Source: Hyphomicrobiales bacterium (lineage in GTDB: Bacteria > Pseudomonadota > Alphaproteobacteria > Rhizobiales > Beijerinckiaceae). From it: DNA of 48,421 bases. The stretch lies in assembly GCA_027483895.1 (NCBI GenBank), contig JAIXTP010000008.1, positions 1 to 48,421 on the forward strand, given 5' to 3'. Under the pieces are notes generated by a model. The model had not been told where the DNA came from. It was given only the letters and a program-made list of their open reading frames with translations, and made no database searches. Both the position numbers and the translations under genes were made by a program. Below, piece by piece: positions 32,125-40,849 of this stretch. Each line of letters starts with the position of its first letter. Position 1 is the first letter of the stretch.

Positions 32125-33422
32125 GCGTTCCCGCGCGTCGTTTCGTGGTCGGCCAGCTCGGCGCGCGCATGCATTATGCGGTGCCGCGCCTGCTGCATGC
32201 CCGCGGGCTGCTCGAACGGCTCTACACCGATATCTGCGCGGCGCACGGGCTCGCACGCCTGCTGCGCGAAGTCCCCGCCGATCGCCTGCCGGCGCCCTTG
32301 CGGCGGCTCGCCGGGCGGGTGCCGCACGGCATCGACGCCGACCGGATCACCTGTTTCGAGGCCACCGGCGTCTTCGGCGTACTGGGCCGGATGCGGGCGC
32401 GCACGGCGACGGAGCATACGGCGGCGGAACTGCGGAGCGGCGCGCGCTTCTCCCGGCTGGTCGCGGCCCGCGGCTTCGGCGCGGGGACGGATTATTACGG
32501 CTTCAGCGGCGAGTCCCTCGAAGCCCTCGCCGCCGCCCGCGAGCGCGGCCTCTCCGTCACCGTCGAGCAGATCATCGCGCCGCGGCGCATCCTGGACCGG
32601 CTGATGGAGACCGAGGAGGACCGTTTCGGCGACTGGATCAAGCCCGAACCGAATGCCGCGGCGACCGCCTTCGCGGAGCGCGAAAAGGCCGAATGGGCCG
32701 TATCTGACCGGATCCTGTGCGGTTCGCAATTCGTGCGGGACGGCGTGATCGCCGAGGGCGGCGACCCGGCGCGCTGTATCGTGGTGCCGTACGGCGTGGC
32801 GGCGGGCAACGGGCGCCCGCGGCGGAGACGCGACGGGCCGCTGCGCGTGCTGACGGCGGGCGCGCTCGGGCTGCGGAAGGGAACGCCCCATCTGCTCGCG
32901 GCGGCGGAAGCCCTGCGCGGGCGGGCGGTCTTCCGGATGGTCGGCCCCGCACCGGGGCTGACGCCGGCAGCACTCGAGCGGATCCGCGAAACGGTCGATT
33001 GGCCCGGGCCGGTGCCCCGCGCGGAGATGGCGGCGGAATTCGCGGCGGCCGACGTCTTCCTGCTGCCCTCGCTCTGCGAGGGCTCGGCGACGGTCGTCTA
33101 TGAGGCACTGGCCGCGGGCCTGCCCGTGATCTGCACGCCGAACACCGGAAGCGTCGTCACCCATGGGGAGGACGGGTTCATCGTGCCGATCCGCGATGCG
33201 GAGGCGATCGCGGCCGCGATCGAGCGGCTCGCGGCCGATCCCGAACTCTTGGAGGCGATGAGCGAGGCCGCGCTGCGCAAGGCGGCGGAGCACGATCTGG
33301 CCGCTTACGGCCGCCGGCTGGCGGAGGCGCTCGGCCTCGAAGCGGACCGACGAGCCGGGAGCGAGACCGCAGAAACCGGGACCGAGACGCGATGGCCGTC
33401 GATCCGACCCGCAGAGGCCTGA
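32121..33422 (+). CDS. Glycosyltransferase family 4-like (third of three)
   Basis: This 433-residue GT-B enzyme starts at GTG overlapping the previous TGA (GTGAGCG). Landmarks are VGQLGARMHYAVPRLLHARG, VSDRILCGSQFVRDGV, the turn VLTAGALGLRKGTPHLL and the E-x7-E motif in SLCEGSATVVYEALAAG. The last 31 bases also encode the start of the beta-helix protein in another frame. The C-terminal 30 residues (after LAEALGL) are low-complexity and probably functionally unimportant. Confidence 0.9.
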   Translation: MSVPARRFVVGQLGARMHYAVPRLLHARGLLERLYTDICAAHGLARLLREVPADRLPAPLRRLAGRVPHGIDADRITCFEATGVFGVLGRMRARTATEHTAAELRSGARFSRLVAARGFGAGTDYYGFSGESLEALAAARERGLSVTVEQIIAPRRILDRLMETEEDRFGDWIKPEPNAAATAFAEREKAEWAVSDRILCGSQFVRDGVIAEGGDPARCIVVPYGVAAGNGRPRRRRDGPLRVLTAGALGLRKGTPHLLAAAEALRGRAVFRMVGPAPGLTPAALERIRETVDWPGPVPRAEMAAEFAAADVFLLPSLCEGSATVVYEALAAGLPVICTPNTGSVVTHGEDGFIVPIRDAEAIAAAIERLAADPELLEAMSEAALRKAAEHDLAAYGRRLAEALGLEADRRAGSETAETGTETRWPSIRPAEA

Positions 33423-34987
33423 TCGGAGCGGGGCTCGGCGGGGTCGTCGGCGGGTCGGCGCCCGCCCGGGACGGCCGCTCGGCCGGGCCCGAACGGCTGT
33501 TCGACCCGCGGGATTTCGGCGCGACGGGGCGCCCGGACGGGGACGACACGCCCGCCTTCATCGCCATGCATCGCGCCATGATCCGGATGCAGCGCGAGGA
33601 CGATCTGCGGCTCGACCCCTTCGCGGACCGGCCGGACTTCGTGATCCGCCTCGCGCCCGGCACCTATCGCTATGCCTGGAACCGCTGGACGTGGGGCCTG
33701 CGCCGCGTCTCGGTCTTCGGCTACGGCGCGGCGCTGCAATGCATCCATCCGGGCCCGTTCGACATGGATCAGGCGCCGCTCTGGTCGAACCGCGACCATT
33801 ATTGGAGCTTCGGCCCTTATGACCGTGCCTTTTCGGGCCCCGGGCCCGCGGAGGATTACGGGGTTCTCATCGAAAGCACCGCCCCGGGCGACCGCTTCGT
33901 GCGGACCAAGGGAGAGCCGCCGCGGCTCGCGCCGAGCGAATGGGTGCTGATCCAGTCCCTCGCCCAGCAGCTCGACGGCTACCCGCCGAACATGCGGCGG
34001 CACGACCGCGCCCGCGTGGTCTCCGTCGAGGGGCGAACGATCCGGCTCGACCGGCCGCTGCGCCACGCGCATCTCGAAGACGCGCCGGAGCTGCCCGATT
34101 TTCCCCTCGCCCCGGGCCGCGCGCGCCTTGTCAAAATCGACAGGCCCGATTGCCCCTTGGCCGAAACGCAGCTCTTCGCGGGCTTGACGGTGCTGAGCAA
34201 CCCTAACCATGCGCGGCTCGACAGGACGGTGCGCGAGACGGTCGAGGTGTTCAATGTCTGCGGCGTGATCGACGCGACCCTGCGCGACTGCCGCTTCATC
34301 GCCTTCGGCGTCTCGCAGGCGGATACGGTCGCGGTCGAGAATTGCCGCATCGGTTACACAGAGCCGGACAAGCTCTTGAACCGACTCGTGTTCGAGCGCT
34401 GCCGCATCCGCAGCATCCAGCAGGGCACCGGCGTGGAGCATCTGGTTCTCCGAAATTGCACGCTGGAGGAGACCGCCCAATTGCTGGCGCGCGAGGTCGA
34501 TGTGGAGGAATGCGACCTTCTCGGCGCCTCCCATCCGGCGGGTTCGCGCCGGGCGATCAACCTTGCGGGAACGGCGCCGACGCGACGGATGCGGCTGGTC
34601 CGCAACCGCTTCTACGGCGGCGGGCGCGAGGGCGAGACGGCGCTCGGCGGCGAGACGGGGGAGAGCTTCGACGTGGACGGCGTCGCGGTACGGCCCGTGC
34701 CGGGCGGCCTTGCCGTCGCGGGCGGCAGCCGGGCCCATCGGCTGCTGGTGGAGCTGGCGGAGGAAGGCACGGAACTTTCGGTCGAGAAAACCGGCCGCAA
34801 GCTGCGCTGCCGGGCCTTACGGGGCACGCCGGAAGGCTTGATTCTCCTTCTCGACGAACCGGCGCAGATCGCTGTTCCGACTCGGATTTTCATCCCGCGC
34901 TTGAATCGCCTTCTCATGACGGACAACGTCTTCGTCGCGATCGGATCGGAGGCGCCGGCCGTGCCCCGCCTCGAACGGCGGGACTGA
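33392..34987 (+). CDS. Right-handed beta-helix protein with twin-arginine signal
   Basis: This 531-residue protein opens with a twin-arginine-type leader (TRRGLIGAGLGGVVGG) followed by FDPRDFGATGRPDGDDTPAF. That is the start typical of pectate-lyase-superfold proteins. Repeating short strands in the middle (VRETVEVFNVCGVIDATLRD, VAVENCRIG, LVFERCRI, LVLRNCTLEE) look like helix rungs. If exported it may bind, cleave or trim the polysaccharide in the periplasm; no catalytic residues are recognised. The start lies 31 bp inside the preceding glycosyltransferase. No other gene follows on this strand. Confidence 0.85.
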   Translation: MAVDPTRRGLIGAGLGGVVGGSAPARDGRSAGPERLFDPRDFGATGRPDGDDTPAFIAMHRAMIRMQREDDLRLDPFADRPDFVIRLAPGTYRYAWNRWTWGLRRVSVFGYGAALQCIHPGPFDMDQAPLWSNRDHYWSFGPYDRAFSGPGPAEDYGVLIESTAPGDRFVRTKGEPPRLAPSEWVLIQSLAQQLDGYPPNMRRHDRARVVSVEGRTIRLDRPLRHAHLEDAPELPDFPLAPGRARLVKIDRPDCPLAETQLFAGLTVLSNPNHARLDRTVRETVEVFNVCGVIDATLRDCRFIAFGVSQADTVAVENCRIGYTEPDKLLNRLVFERCRIRSIQQGTGVEHLVLRNCTLEETAQLLAREVDVEECDLLGASHPAGSRRAINLAGTAPTRRMRLVRNRFYGGGREGETALGGETGESFDVDGVAVRPVPGGLAVAGGSRAHRLLVELAEEGTELSVEKTGRKLRCRALRGTPEGLILLLDEPAQIAVPTRIFIPRLNRLLMTDNVFVAIGSEAPAVPRLERRD

Positions 34988-34990
34988 GCG

Positions 34991-36247
34991 TCAGCGGGCG
35001 GGCCTGAGCCGCAAAGGCTCCGCCACGGGGAGCCGGGCGGAGGCGTAGAGCAGGAACGGGCCGAGCAGGAGCAGCATGTTGACCCAGCCCGACAGCACCC
35101 ATTGGGTGTGGTGGGTGACGGCATGCATGCCCGGGGTGATGCCGAGAATGTAGACGATCTGCGCGGGCACCCAGCCTTCCGAGGCGGTACGATGCACGCG
35201 GGCGAGCACATAGGCGACCAGCATGAATTTGAGCGCGCCGAGCCACCAGAAGGAGGCGAAGGCGTCGGCCATGCCGGTTTCCGTGCTGCCGATCGAGGGC
35301 TCGTAATCCGGCGGCAGCGCCTCCGGGATGATGAGCGCCTGTTTGATCGATGAGCCGACGAGCTGGGCGGGCACGAAGTTGAAGACCAGCACGTTCCAGT
35401 GGAACGCGCCGAAATCGAGGGCCATGGTCCGGTCGGTGAAGTCGATGCGGAGCACCGCGTTGCGCATTTCGGGCCCGCCGTTGCGCAGCACCTCCTCGAA
35501 ATTGCCGAGCACGTCGATGCGGGCGATGTCGTCCCAGACGACCTTCCCGGACCCGCGCACGCTCTCGCGGTAGGTGCCGACGCTGTTCATCAGCACCGAG
35601 GCGATCAGCACCGCGGCGAAGGCGAGGCCGCGGGGGATGGCGATGCGCCGCGAGAACCAGAGCGCGAGAAGCGCCGCGAGCGCGAATTCGGTGAGTTCGC
35701 CGCGCTTGCCGGTCGCCAGAAGCCGGTCGATGACGAAGGCGGAGTCGAACAGGATGATCGCGAGTGCCGGAAGGCTCGGCCGATGCGCGAAGGCCACCAC
35801 CGCGGTGACATAGCCGTAGACGAGAAGCTTCGCGAAGAAGAGGTAGAGGACGGGCGTGCCCGTCGCCATGGTCGCGAGGCGCTGCTCGTCGGGCAGGCGG
35901 GAAAAGGCGAAGAAGAAGAACGCGCCGACGAGAGACATCGCGGCGGCCGCGCGGACGAGCCGGCGTTCGTCGAAGGCGCCGCGCAGGGCTCGGACGGGCT
36001 TGTCGCCCGCCTTCCAGCCGAGGCCGCAGGAGAGCGCGCAGAGCAGCGTGAAGGCGGCCGCACGCGCATAGGCCCCTTCCGGCAGGAAGGGATCGGCCGC
36101 GAGCGCCGGCATCTGCGGCAGGATGAAGCCGAAAAAGGTCGCGCCGGCCAAGAACGGGTAGCCGTAGATGCCGCCCGCCCGGGCGAGACCCGAGACCATC
36201 AGCCCGAGCGAGACCGCGAGAAGGCCCCAGACCCACGGATCGCTCAT
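34991..36247 (-). CDS. Wzy-like O-antigen/polysaccharide polymerase
   Basis: This 418-residue multi-span protein has about ten or more hydrophobic helices and a large soluble loop (about 205-310) with MNSVGTYRESVRGSGKVVWD and DFTDRTMALDFGAFHW. That layout fits Wzy polymerases, which join repeat units on the periplasmic face of the inner membrane. Sequence conservation in this family is low, so the call relies on topology and on the neighbouring WecA-like and Wzx genes. Its ATG overlaps the YdcF-like gene stop (ATGA), and it is the last gene of the operon. Confidence 0.8.
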   Translation of the reverse strand: MSDPWVWGLLAVSLGLMVSGLARAGGIYGYPFLAGATFFGFILPQMPALAADPFLPEGAYARAAAFTLLCALSCGLGWKAGDKPVRALRGAFDERRLVRAAAAMSLVGAFFFFAFSRLPDEQRLATMATGTPVLYLFFAKLLVYGYVTAVVAFAHRPSLPALAIILFDSAFVIDRLLATGKRGELTEFALAALLALWFSRRIAIPRGLAFAAVLIASVLMNSVGTYRESVRGSGKVVWDDIARIDVLGNFEEVLRNGGPEMRNAVLRIDFTDRTMALDFGAFHWNVLVFNFVPAQLVGSSIKQALIIPEALPPDYEPSIGSTETGMADAFASFWWLGALKFMLVAYVLARVHRTASEGWVPAQIVYILGITPGMHAVTHHTQWVLSGWVNMLLLLGPFLLYASARLPVAEPLRLRPAR

Positions 36248-36867
36248 GCCCGGGCCTCCATGACGGGGCGCAGGGCTTCGAGACGCGGAAAGGGAAGAAT
36301 GCCGAAGCGCAGCGCGTACCAGCCGAGCTTGACGTATTCGAGGGCGACCCGCGGCATGTCGGGATCCGCCAGCCGCCGCAGCGGATCGGGATCGGGCTCA
36401 ACGGGCGCGGCGAGCAGGAGCAGATCGGGATCCGCCTTGTTGAAGGCCGCGGCCGCGCGGCGCATGTGGAACCAGCTCGTGACGAGCACGACCCGCCGCG
36501 CGCCCATGTTTTCGAGGATCGGGGCGGAGAAGCGGGCGTTCTCGCGCGTGTCGCGGGAGAGGCATTCGACTTCGACGGCCTCGGCGGGAACGCCGCGCGC
36601 GACCATGGCGTCGCGGATATGAAGACAGTCGCCGTCGCCCGTGACCAGCACGCGCGGAGCGACGCCGTCGCGATAGAGCGCGGCGGCCCGGATGGCGCGG
36701 CGGGGACCGTCCCCGCCGAGCACGACGATGGCGTCCGACGGCTTCAAGGGACTGCGGAGCGCGAGCAGAGCGTCGGCCCCGAACAGAGCGAGGCCCGAGC
36801 CGAACAGAAGAGCTGCAGCAATGACGAAGAACGCCCGGAGACGCCTCCGGGCGGATTGCCGGATCAT
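36244..36867 (-). CDS. YdcF-like (DUF218) protein
   Basis: This 207-residue protein has one N-terminal membrane helix (AFFVIAAALLFGSGLALFGA) and a periplasmic DUF218 domain. Its family landmarks are AIVVLGGDGPRRAIRAAALY, CLSRDTRENA and LVTSWFHMRRAAAAF. YdcF/SanA/ElyC relatives have been linked to envelope and undecaprenyl-phosphate physiology, which would suit a gene in a Wzx/Wzy operon. It overlaps both neighbours by 4 bases. Confidence 0.88.
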   Translation of the reverse strand: MIRQSARRRLRAFFVIAAALLFGSGLALFGADALLALRSPLKPSDAIVVLGGDGPRRAIRAAALYRDGVAPRVLVTGDGDCLHIRDAMVARGVPAEAVEVECLSRDTRENARFSAPILENMGARRVVLVTSWFHMRRAAAAFNKADPDLLLLAAPVEPDPDPLRRLADPDMPRVALEYVKLGWYALRFGILPFPRLEALRPVMEARA

Positions 36868-37700
36868 ATCGGCAGCCCCTCTTCGCGGCGGCGCATCTCC
36901 TCCATCTTGGCGACGATCATCAGCTCGTAGGCCGCCAGCATCCGGCAATAGAGAAGGCCCGGCCGACCGTCGAGAAAACCGCCGCGCATCAGGTACATGT
37001 AGAGAAATCTGAGCGTGGGCCGGCAAGGCGCGCGGAACGAGAGTTCCTTGAGCGCACGGCGGCGCGCGTCTGGTCTGGCGCTGAGCAGATCGGTCCAGAC
37101 GAAGCCGCCGCGAGCGAGGCTGCGGAGCGACTCGCGCGCCTCCGCGCTCGAATAGCGGTTGTGCTTGTCGAACCAGTGATCGAGGCCCTTGTTGAAGCTG
37201 TAATGGAGAAAGTGGTTCTCGAGCCGGCCCTCGGGCCCGTCCGGCAGCCAGCCGTTGTTGATCTCGCGTTCTTCGAGCCGCACCCGGTCGGGCCGGATCA
37301 GCCGCATGATCCAGGTGGGATAGAGGCTGCTGCGCCGGATCCAGCGGCCCATGAACATGTTCTTGTAGCGGACGCGGAAGGCCACCCGGTCCTCGTCGGG
37401 ATCGCGCGCGATCGCGAGCATCTCGTCGCGCAGCTCGGGCGGCGTCGTCTCGTCGGCGTCCGGGATGTAGAGCCACGGATATTTGTAATTGATGCCGTGA
37501 ATGCCGAAGCGGCGCTGGCCGAGTTCGTTGTCGTAGGCGCGTTGATGGACGCGCGCGCCCGCGGCCCGCGCGATCTCGACCGTGGCGTCGGCACTGTAGG
37601 AATCGAGCACGACGACGTCGTCGCTCCAAGCGACGGAATCGAGGCAGCGTTTGAGGTTTTCCTCCTCGTTCAGCGTCATGATCAGGACGGAAATGCTCAC
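36864..37700 (-). CDS. GT2-family glycosyltransferase (WaaE/KdtX-like)
   Basis: This 278-residue GT-A enzyme starts VSISVLIMTLNEEENLKRCL, with a nucleotide-binding DSYSADAT and DADE metal-binding motif, then INGLL-like INNGWLP. The C-terminal region with HWFDKHNRYSSAEA is that of the lipopolysaccharide core beta-glucosyltransferase-like group. The start is GTG overlapping the TGA of the WcaF-like gene, with no ATG at a suitable place. The donor sugar is unknown. Confidence 0.9.
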   Translation of the reverse strand: MSISVLIMTLNEEENLKRCLDSVAWSDDVVVLDSYSADATVEIARAAGARVHQRAYDNELGQRRFGIHGINYKYPWLYIPDADETTPPELRDEMLAIARDPDEDRVAFRVRYKNMFMGRWIRRSSLYPTWIMRLIRPDRVRLEEREINNGWLPDGPEGRLENHFLHYSFNKGLDHWFDKHNRYSSAEARESLRSLARGGFVWTDLLSARPDARRRALKELSFRAPCRPTLRFLYMYLMRGGFLDGRPGLLYCRMLAAYELMIVAKMEEMRRREEGLPI

Positions 37701-38311
37701 GATGAATCCTCGGCGGGCGGATGCGGATCGACGGGAACGCGCCGACGGCGGCGCAGGAAGCGGGCGGGAACGCCGGCGACGACGGTCCAGGCGGGCACGT
37801 CCCGGAAGACGGCGGACCGGGCGCCGACGACGGCGCCCTCCCCGATCCGGACGCCGGGGCCGACGAAGGCGTCGGCGGCGACCCATGCGTCGTCCCCGAC
37901 GACGATGGGGGCGGTGACGAGCGGCATGTCGGGAGCGTCCGCGTCATGCGTCGCGGTGCAGAGAAAGGCGAACTGGCTGACGGTGGCCCGCGCGCCGATG
38001 GTGACGCGGTCGACGGCGTAGCATTCGACATGCGGGCTCAGGCAGGCATGGTCGGCCATCTCCAGATTCCAGGGCGCCCAGATGCGCACGCTCGGATGGA
38101 TGACCGCACTCGGCGCGATGCGCGCGCCGAAGAGGCGCAGGACGGCGCGGCGCCAGCCGTAGAGCGGCTTCGGCGTCGGGCGGAAGAGAAGCGGAGAGAC
38201 GATGCCCCAGAGCGCACGCGCCGCCTTGTTGCGCAGCCCGTGCGGGCTCGGTCGGTAGCCGGGCCTGTCGGGCACCGCGAAGACGGTGCGCGGGGCGGGC
38301 TTTGCGCTCAT
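37697..38311 (-). CDS. WcaF-like acetyltransferase
   Basis: This 204-residue hexapeptide transferase has the WcaF layout: LWGIVSPLLFRPTPKPLYGW, the turns VIHPSVRIWAPWNLEM, then CTATHDAD, and GPGVRIGEGAVVGARSAVF. WcaF-type enzymes O-acetylate colanic acid sugars, so this one probably decorates the repeat unit with acetyl groups. The start MSAKPAPRTVF is chosen over an ATG 35 codons upstream because it overlaps the previous stop by 4 bases (ATGA). Confidence 0.9.
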   Translation of the reverse strand: MSAKPAPRTVFAVPDRPGYRPSPHGLRNKAARALWGIVSPLLFRPTPKPLYGWRRAVLRLFGARIAPSAVIHPSVRIWAPWNLEMADHACLSPHVECYAVDRVTIGARATVSQFAFLCTATHDADAPDMPLVTAPIVVGDDAWVAADAFVGPGVRIGEGAVVGARSAVFRDVPAWTVVAGVPARFLRRRRRVPVDPHPPAEDSS

Positions 38312-39510
38312 GCGGCGAAGCGCTCCCGCGCGGTGCGCAGCAGGTTCTTGATCGGGGCCGGAATCCGCGTCCGCCAGCCGTCGCGCAGGCCCGCGGGAAA
38401 GGACCAGTCCGACCACGGCAGCGGGGGCGCGATCGGCGGCGGTCGCCTCGGAAGGTCCGAAAGGATCGCTGAATAGGCGTCCGCCGTCGCCTCGGGCGTG
38501 AAGCGCTCCCGCACGGTTCGTGCCGCGGCCGCGCTCATGCGGGCGCGAAGCTCCGGATCGTCGCGCAGGCGTTCGAGGGCGCGCGCGGCGGCCGCGTCGT
38601 CGCCGGGCGGGAAGAGGAAGCCGTTCTCGCCCTCGGTGACCGTCGCGTCCGTGACGCCGCGGATCCGCGAGGCCACGGGCACGCAGCCCGCGGCCATGGC
38701 TTCGAGCAGCGCGAGCCCCTGCCCTTCGTAGCGCGAGGGCATCAGCATCGCGTCATGCTCGGAAAAGATGCGGCCCACCTCGCCGTGGGGCACGCGCCCG
38801 AGAAACCGGACGCGAGGGCCGAGACCGCTGCAGGCTTCCTTCAGGCGGGCGAGATCCGGCCCGTCGCCCGCGACGGTGAGAACCGAGCCCGGCACGCGTT
38901 CGACGATGCGCGGCAGCGACAGCACGCCCTTGGCCGCCTCCTCGACGCGGCCGAGCGAGATCAGGCGGAGCGGCCCGCCCGGCATGCAGGGCCTGCGATG
39001 GGGCTTCGGACCGGCGGCCATGCCGGTCATCACGGCGAAGGTGCGGTCCTCCGGAAAGCCGTAGCGGCGGACGAGATCCTCGCGGATACGGGGCGAGACG
39101 CCCACGGTCGCATGCACGTGATCGCGGATCGCGGCGGCGGCGCCGTAGGTCCCGATCGTGATGTTGTGGACGATCATCAGCCGGAAGAGCCTCTCGGGCA
39201 GATGGCGCACGAGATTGGTCTGCAACCGGTCGGCCGCGACATTGACGACGACGCCGTCGGCCCGGGCGAAGTCGATCGCCTCGGCCATGGCGCGGGCCTC
39301 GCGCGCATCGTCGCGCGCAGGGTCGCCGACCCCGAAGCCGCAGGAGGCGAAGCCGCGGAATTCGGGCTCGGACAGCGCGTCCTCGGCGATGTCCCGCCCG
39401 CGCCCGATCCAGACCAGTTCTATGCCGCAGCCCGCGAGGCCGTCCCTCAGATGGCGGAAGACCGTCCAGGTGCCGCCCGCATGCGGATGACCGAAGAAGA
39501 CGAGCCTCAT
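38308..39510 (-). CDS. GT4-type glycosyltransferase
   Basis: This 400-residue GT-B enzyme begins MRLVFFGHPHAGGTWTVFRH. It has ISLGRVEEAAKGVLSLPRIV at the domain boundary and the E-x7-E donor motif in SRYEGQGLALLEAMAAG. VTDATVTEGENGFLFPPGD is the usual segment after it. The substrate is unknown. The frame is open well beyond the start into the upstream WecA-like gene, but the ATG overlapping that gene's stop (ATGA) begins the family sequence. Confidence 0.92.
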   Translation of the reverse strand: MRLVFFGHPHAGGTWTVFRHLRDGLAGCGIELVWIGRGRDIAEDALSEPEFRGFASCGFGVGDPARDDAREARAMAEAIDFARADGVVVNVAADRLQTNLVRHLPERLFRLMIVHNITIGTYGAAAAIRDHVHATVGVSPRIREDLVRRYGFPEDRTFAVMTGMAAGPKPHRRPCMPGGPLRLISLGRVEEAAKGVLSLPRIVERVPGSVLTVAGDGPDLARLKEACSGLGPRVRFLGRVPHGEVGRIFSEHDAMLMPSRYEGQGLALLEAMAAGCVPVASRIRGVTDATVTEGENGFLFPPGDDAAAARALERLRDDPELRARMSAAAARTVRERFTPEATADAYSAILSDLPRRPPPIAPPLPWSDWSFPAGLRDGWRTRIPAPIKNLLRTARERFAA

Positions 39511-40574
39511 GCGTGACGGTCCTTGGAGCCTACCGCCACGAAGCGCACGGGCGAGCGCCGCTCCCGTCCGACCTTCAGGACGAAGAGGGTGTGGCCGAGC
39601 ACGACGAGAACGAGGCCGAGTAGCATGAGCGCGTCCGGTACGCCGGCGAGCGCGCCGGCCGTTCCGACCCCGCCGAGAATGAAGCTCGTCGCCGTGATGC
39701 GGAGCGCGGCCTGCTTCGGGCCCGCTCCCGTGCGCAGGACGAGGTGATGAAGGTGCTCGCGGTCCGGCGAGAAGGGGCTGCGCCCGTCCTGCATGCGCCG
39801 GACGGCGAGGCTCAGCGTGTCGACCACCGGAACGATGCAGAGCCAGAGAAGCGCCGGAAAGGACGCCGCGGGCGCAGGCCCGCTCGCCAGCACCACCGCG
39901 AAGAAGGCTACGGCACCGCCGAGCATCATGCTGCCCGCATCGCCCATGAAGACGGCCGCACGGTCGAGCCAGCGGTGGCGGAAATTGAAGACCAGAAAGC
40001 CGAGCACGCCCGCGAGCAGCAGCAGCAGGAAGGGCCATTCCGGCCGCCCGGCGACGAGCGCGAGCACCGCAAGCCAGAACAGCGCCGAGGACGCCGCGCC
40101 GCCCGCCAGACCGTCGATGCCGTCGATCATGTTGAAGGCGTTGATCGTGCCTACGATGAAGACGAGCGTGAAGGGAACGGCGAAGGCGCCGGCCTCGCCC
40201 CAGCCCGGCAGAAACCCGAGACGGACGACGGCATCCGCCCCGAACACGAAGACGCAAGCGGACGCGAACTGGCCGACGAGCTTGATCTTGGGGCTCAGAT
40301 CGAGCCGATCGTCGATCACGCCGAGCGCGACGAGGATCGCGGAGCCCAGAACGAAGGCCCGGATACCGCCGTGAACGGGATCAAGCATCGAAGAGGCGGT
40401 GACGAAGGCCCCGAACATGGCGATGCCGCCGATCGCCGGAACGCCGCCGTCATGCAGCTTGCGCTCGTCGGGCAGGTCGATCAGCCCGAGCGCGGGCGCC
40501 GCGCGACGGAACAGAAGCACCAGGACGACCGACATCAGAAAGGCATTGAGCACAAGGCTCGCGACGTTCTGCAT
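39507..40574 (-). CDS. WecA-like undecaprenyl-phosphate sugar-1-phosphate transferase
   Basis: This 355-residue polyprenyl-phosphate transferase of the MraY/WecA family has about ten membrane helices. Landmarks are DLPDERKLHDGGVPAIGG, the DDRLDLSP aspartate pair, NAFNMIDGIDGLAGG, FMGDAGSMMLGG and DREHLHHL. It starts repeat-unit assembly by moving GlcNAc-1-P or another HexNAc-1-P onto undecaprenyl phosphate. WecA is closest by motif but the exact sugar is not proved. It is the first gene of the six-gene operon and lies downstream of an inverted-repeat-containing leader. Confidence 0.92.
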   Translation of the reverse strand: MQNVASLVLNAFLMSVVLVLLFRRAAPALGLIDLPDERKLHDGGVPAIGGIAMFGAFVTASSMLDPVHGGIRAFVLGSAILVALGVIDDRLDLSPKIKLVGQFASACVFVFGADAVVRLGFLPGWGEAGAFAVPFTLVFIVGTINAFNMIDGIDGLAGGAASSALFWLAVLALVAGRPEWPFLLLLLAGVLGFLVFNFRHRWLDRAAVFMGDAGSMMLGGAVAFFAVVLASGPAPAASFPALLWLCIVPVVDTLSLAVRRMQDGRSPFSPDREHLHHLVLRTGAGPKQAALRITATSFILGGVGTAGALAGVPDALMLLGLVLVVLGHTLFVLKVGRERRSPVRFVAVGSKDRHA

Positions 40575-40849
40575 CCCGCTCCCCCTCGTCAGGAACCGCG
40601 AGCTGCGCGGTTAACCTTCCGTTAGGGAATATCCCTGCGGGGACGCGGCCGCGCCCATTCCCGTTTTATGCGGACGGCCCCTCTCCGGCGGGAGCATGCC
40701 GGGCCGGGAACGCCGGGTTCCTGCCTCTTAGGGGGAAGGGCGGTCTCCCTTTTCGGCATGAGCGCGACCTCGCCGGACGAAGCCGGGCGGGCGGATCGCC
40801 GCGCTAGGGTCGGCCCGCCACAGGGACGGCGCGCGGCGCCGATACGGGA
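40575..40849. promoter_or_regulatory. Divergent intergenic region with inverted repeats (WecA-like / Wzx)
   Basis: A perfect inverted repeat AACCGCG-AGCTG-CGCGGTT (40594-40612) lies 20-38 bp ahead of the WecA-like start. A second, AGGGA-ATA-TCCCT (40624-40636), follows. Both are candidates for operators or an untranslated-leader structure. The remaining 200 bp up to the flippase gene contain no recognisable feature. Confidence 0.45.
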
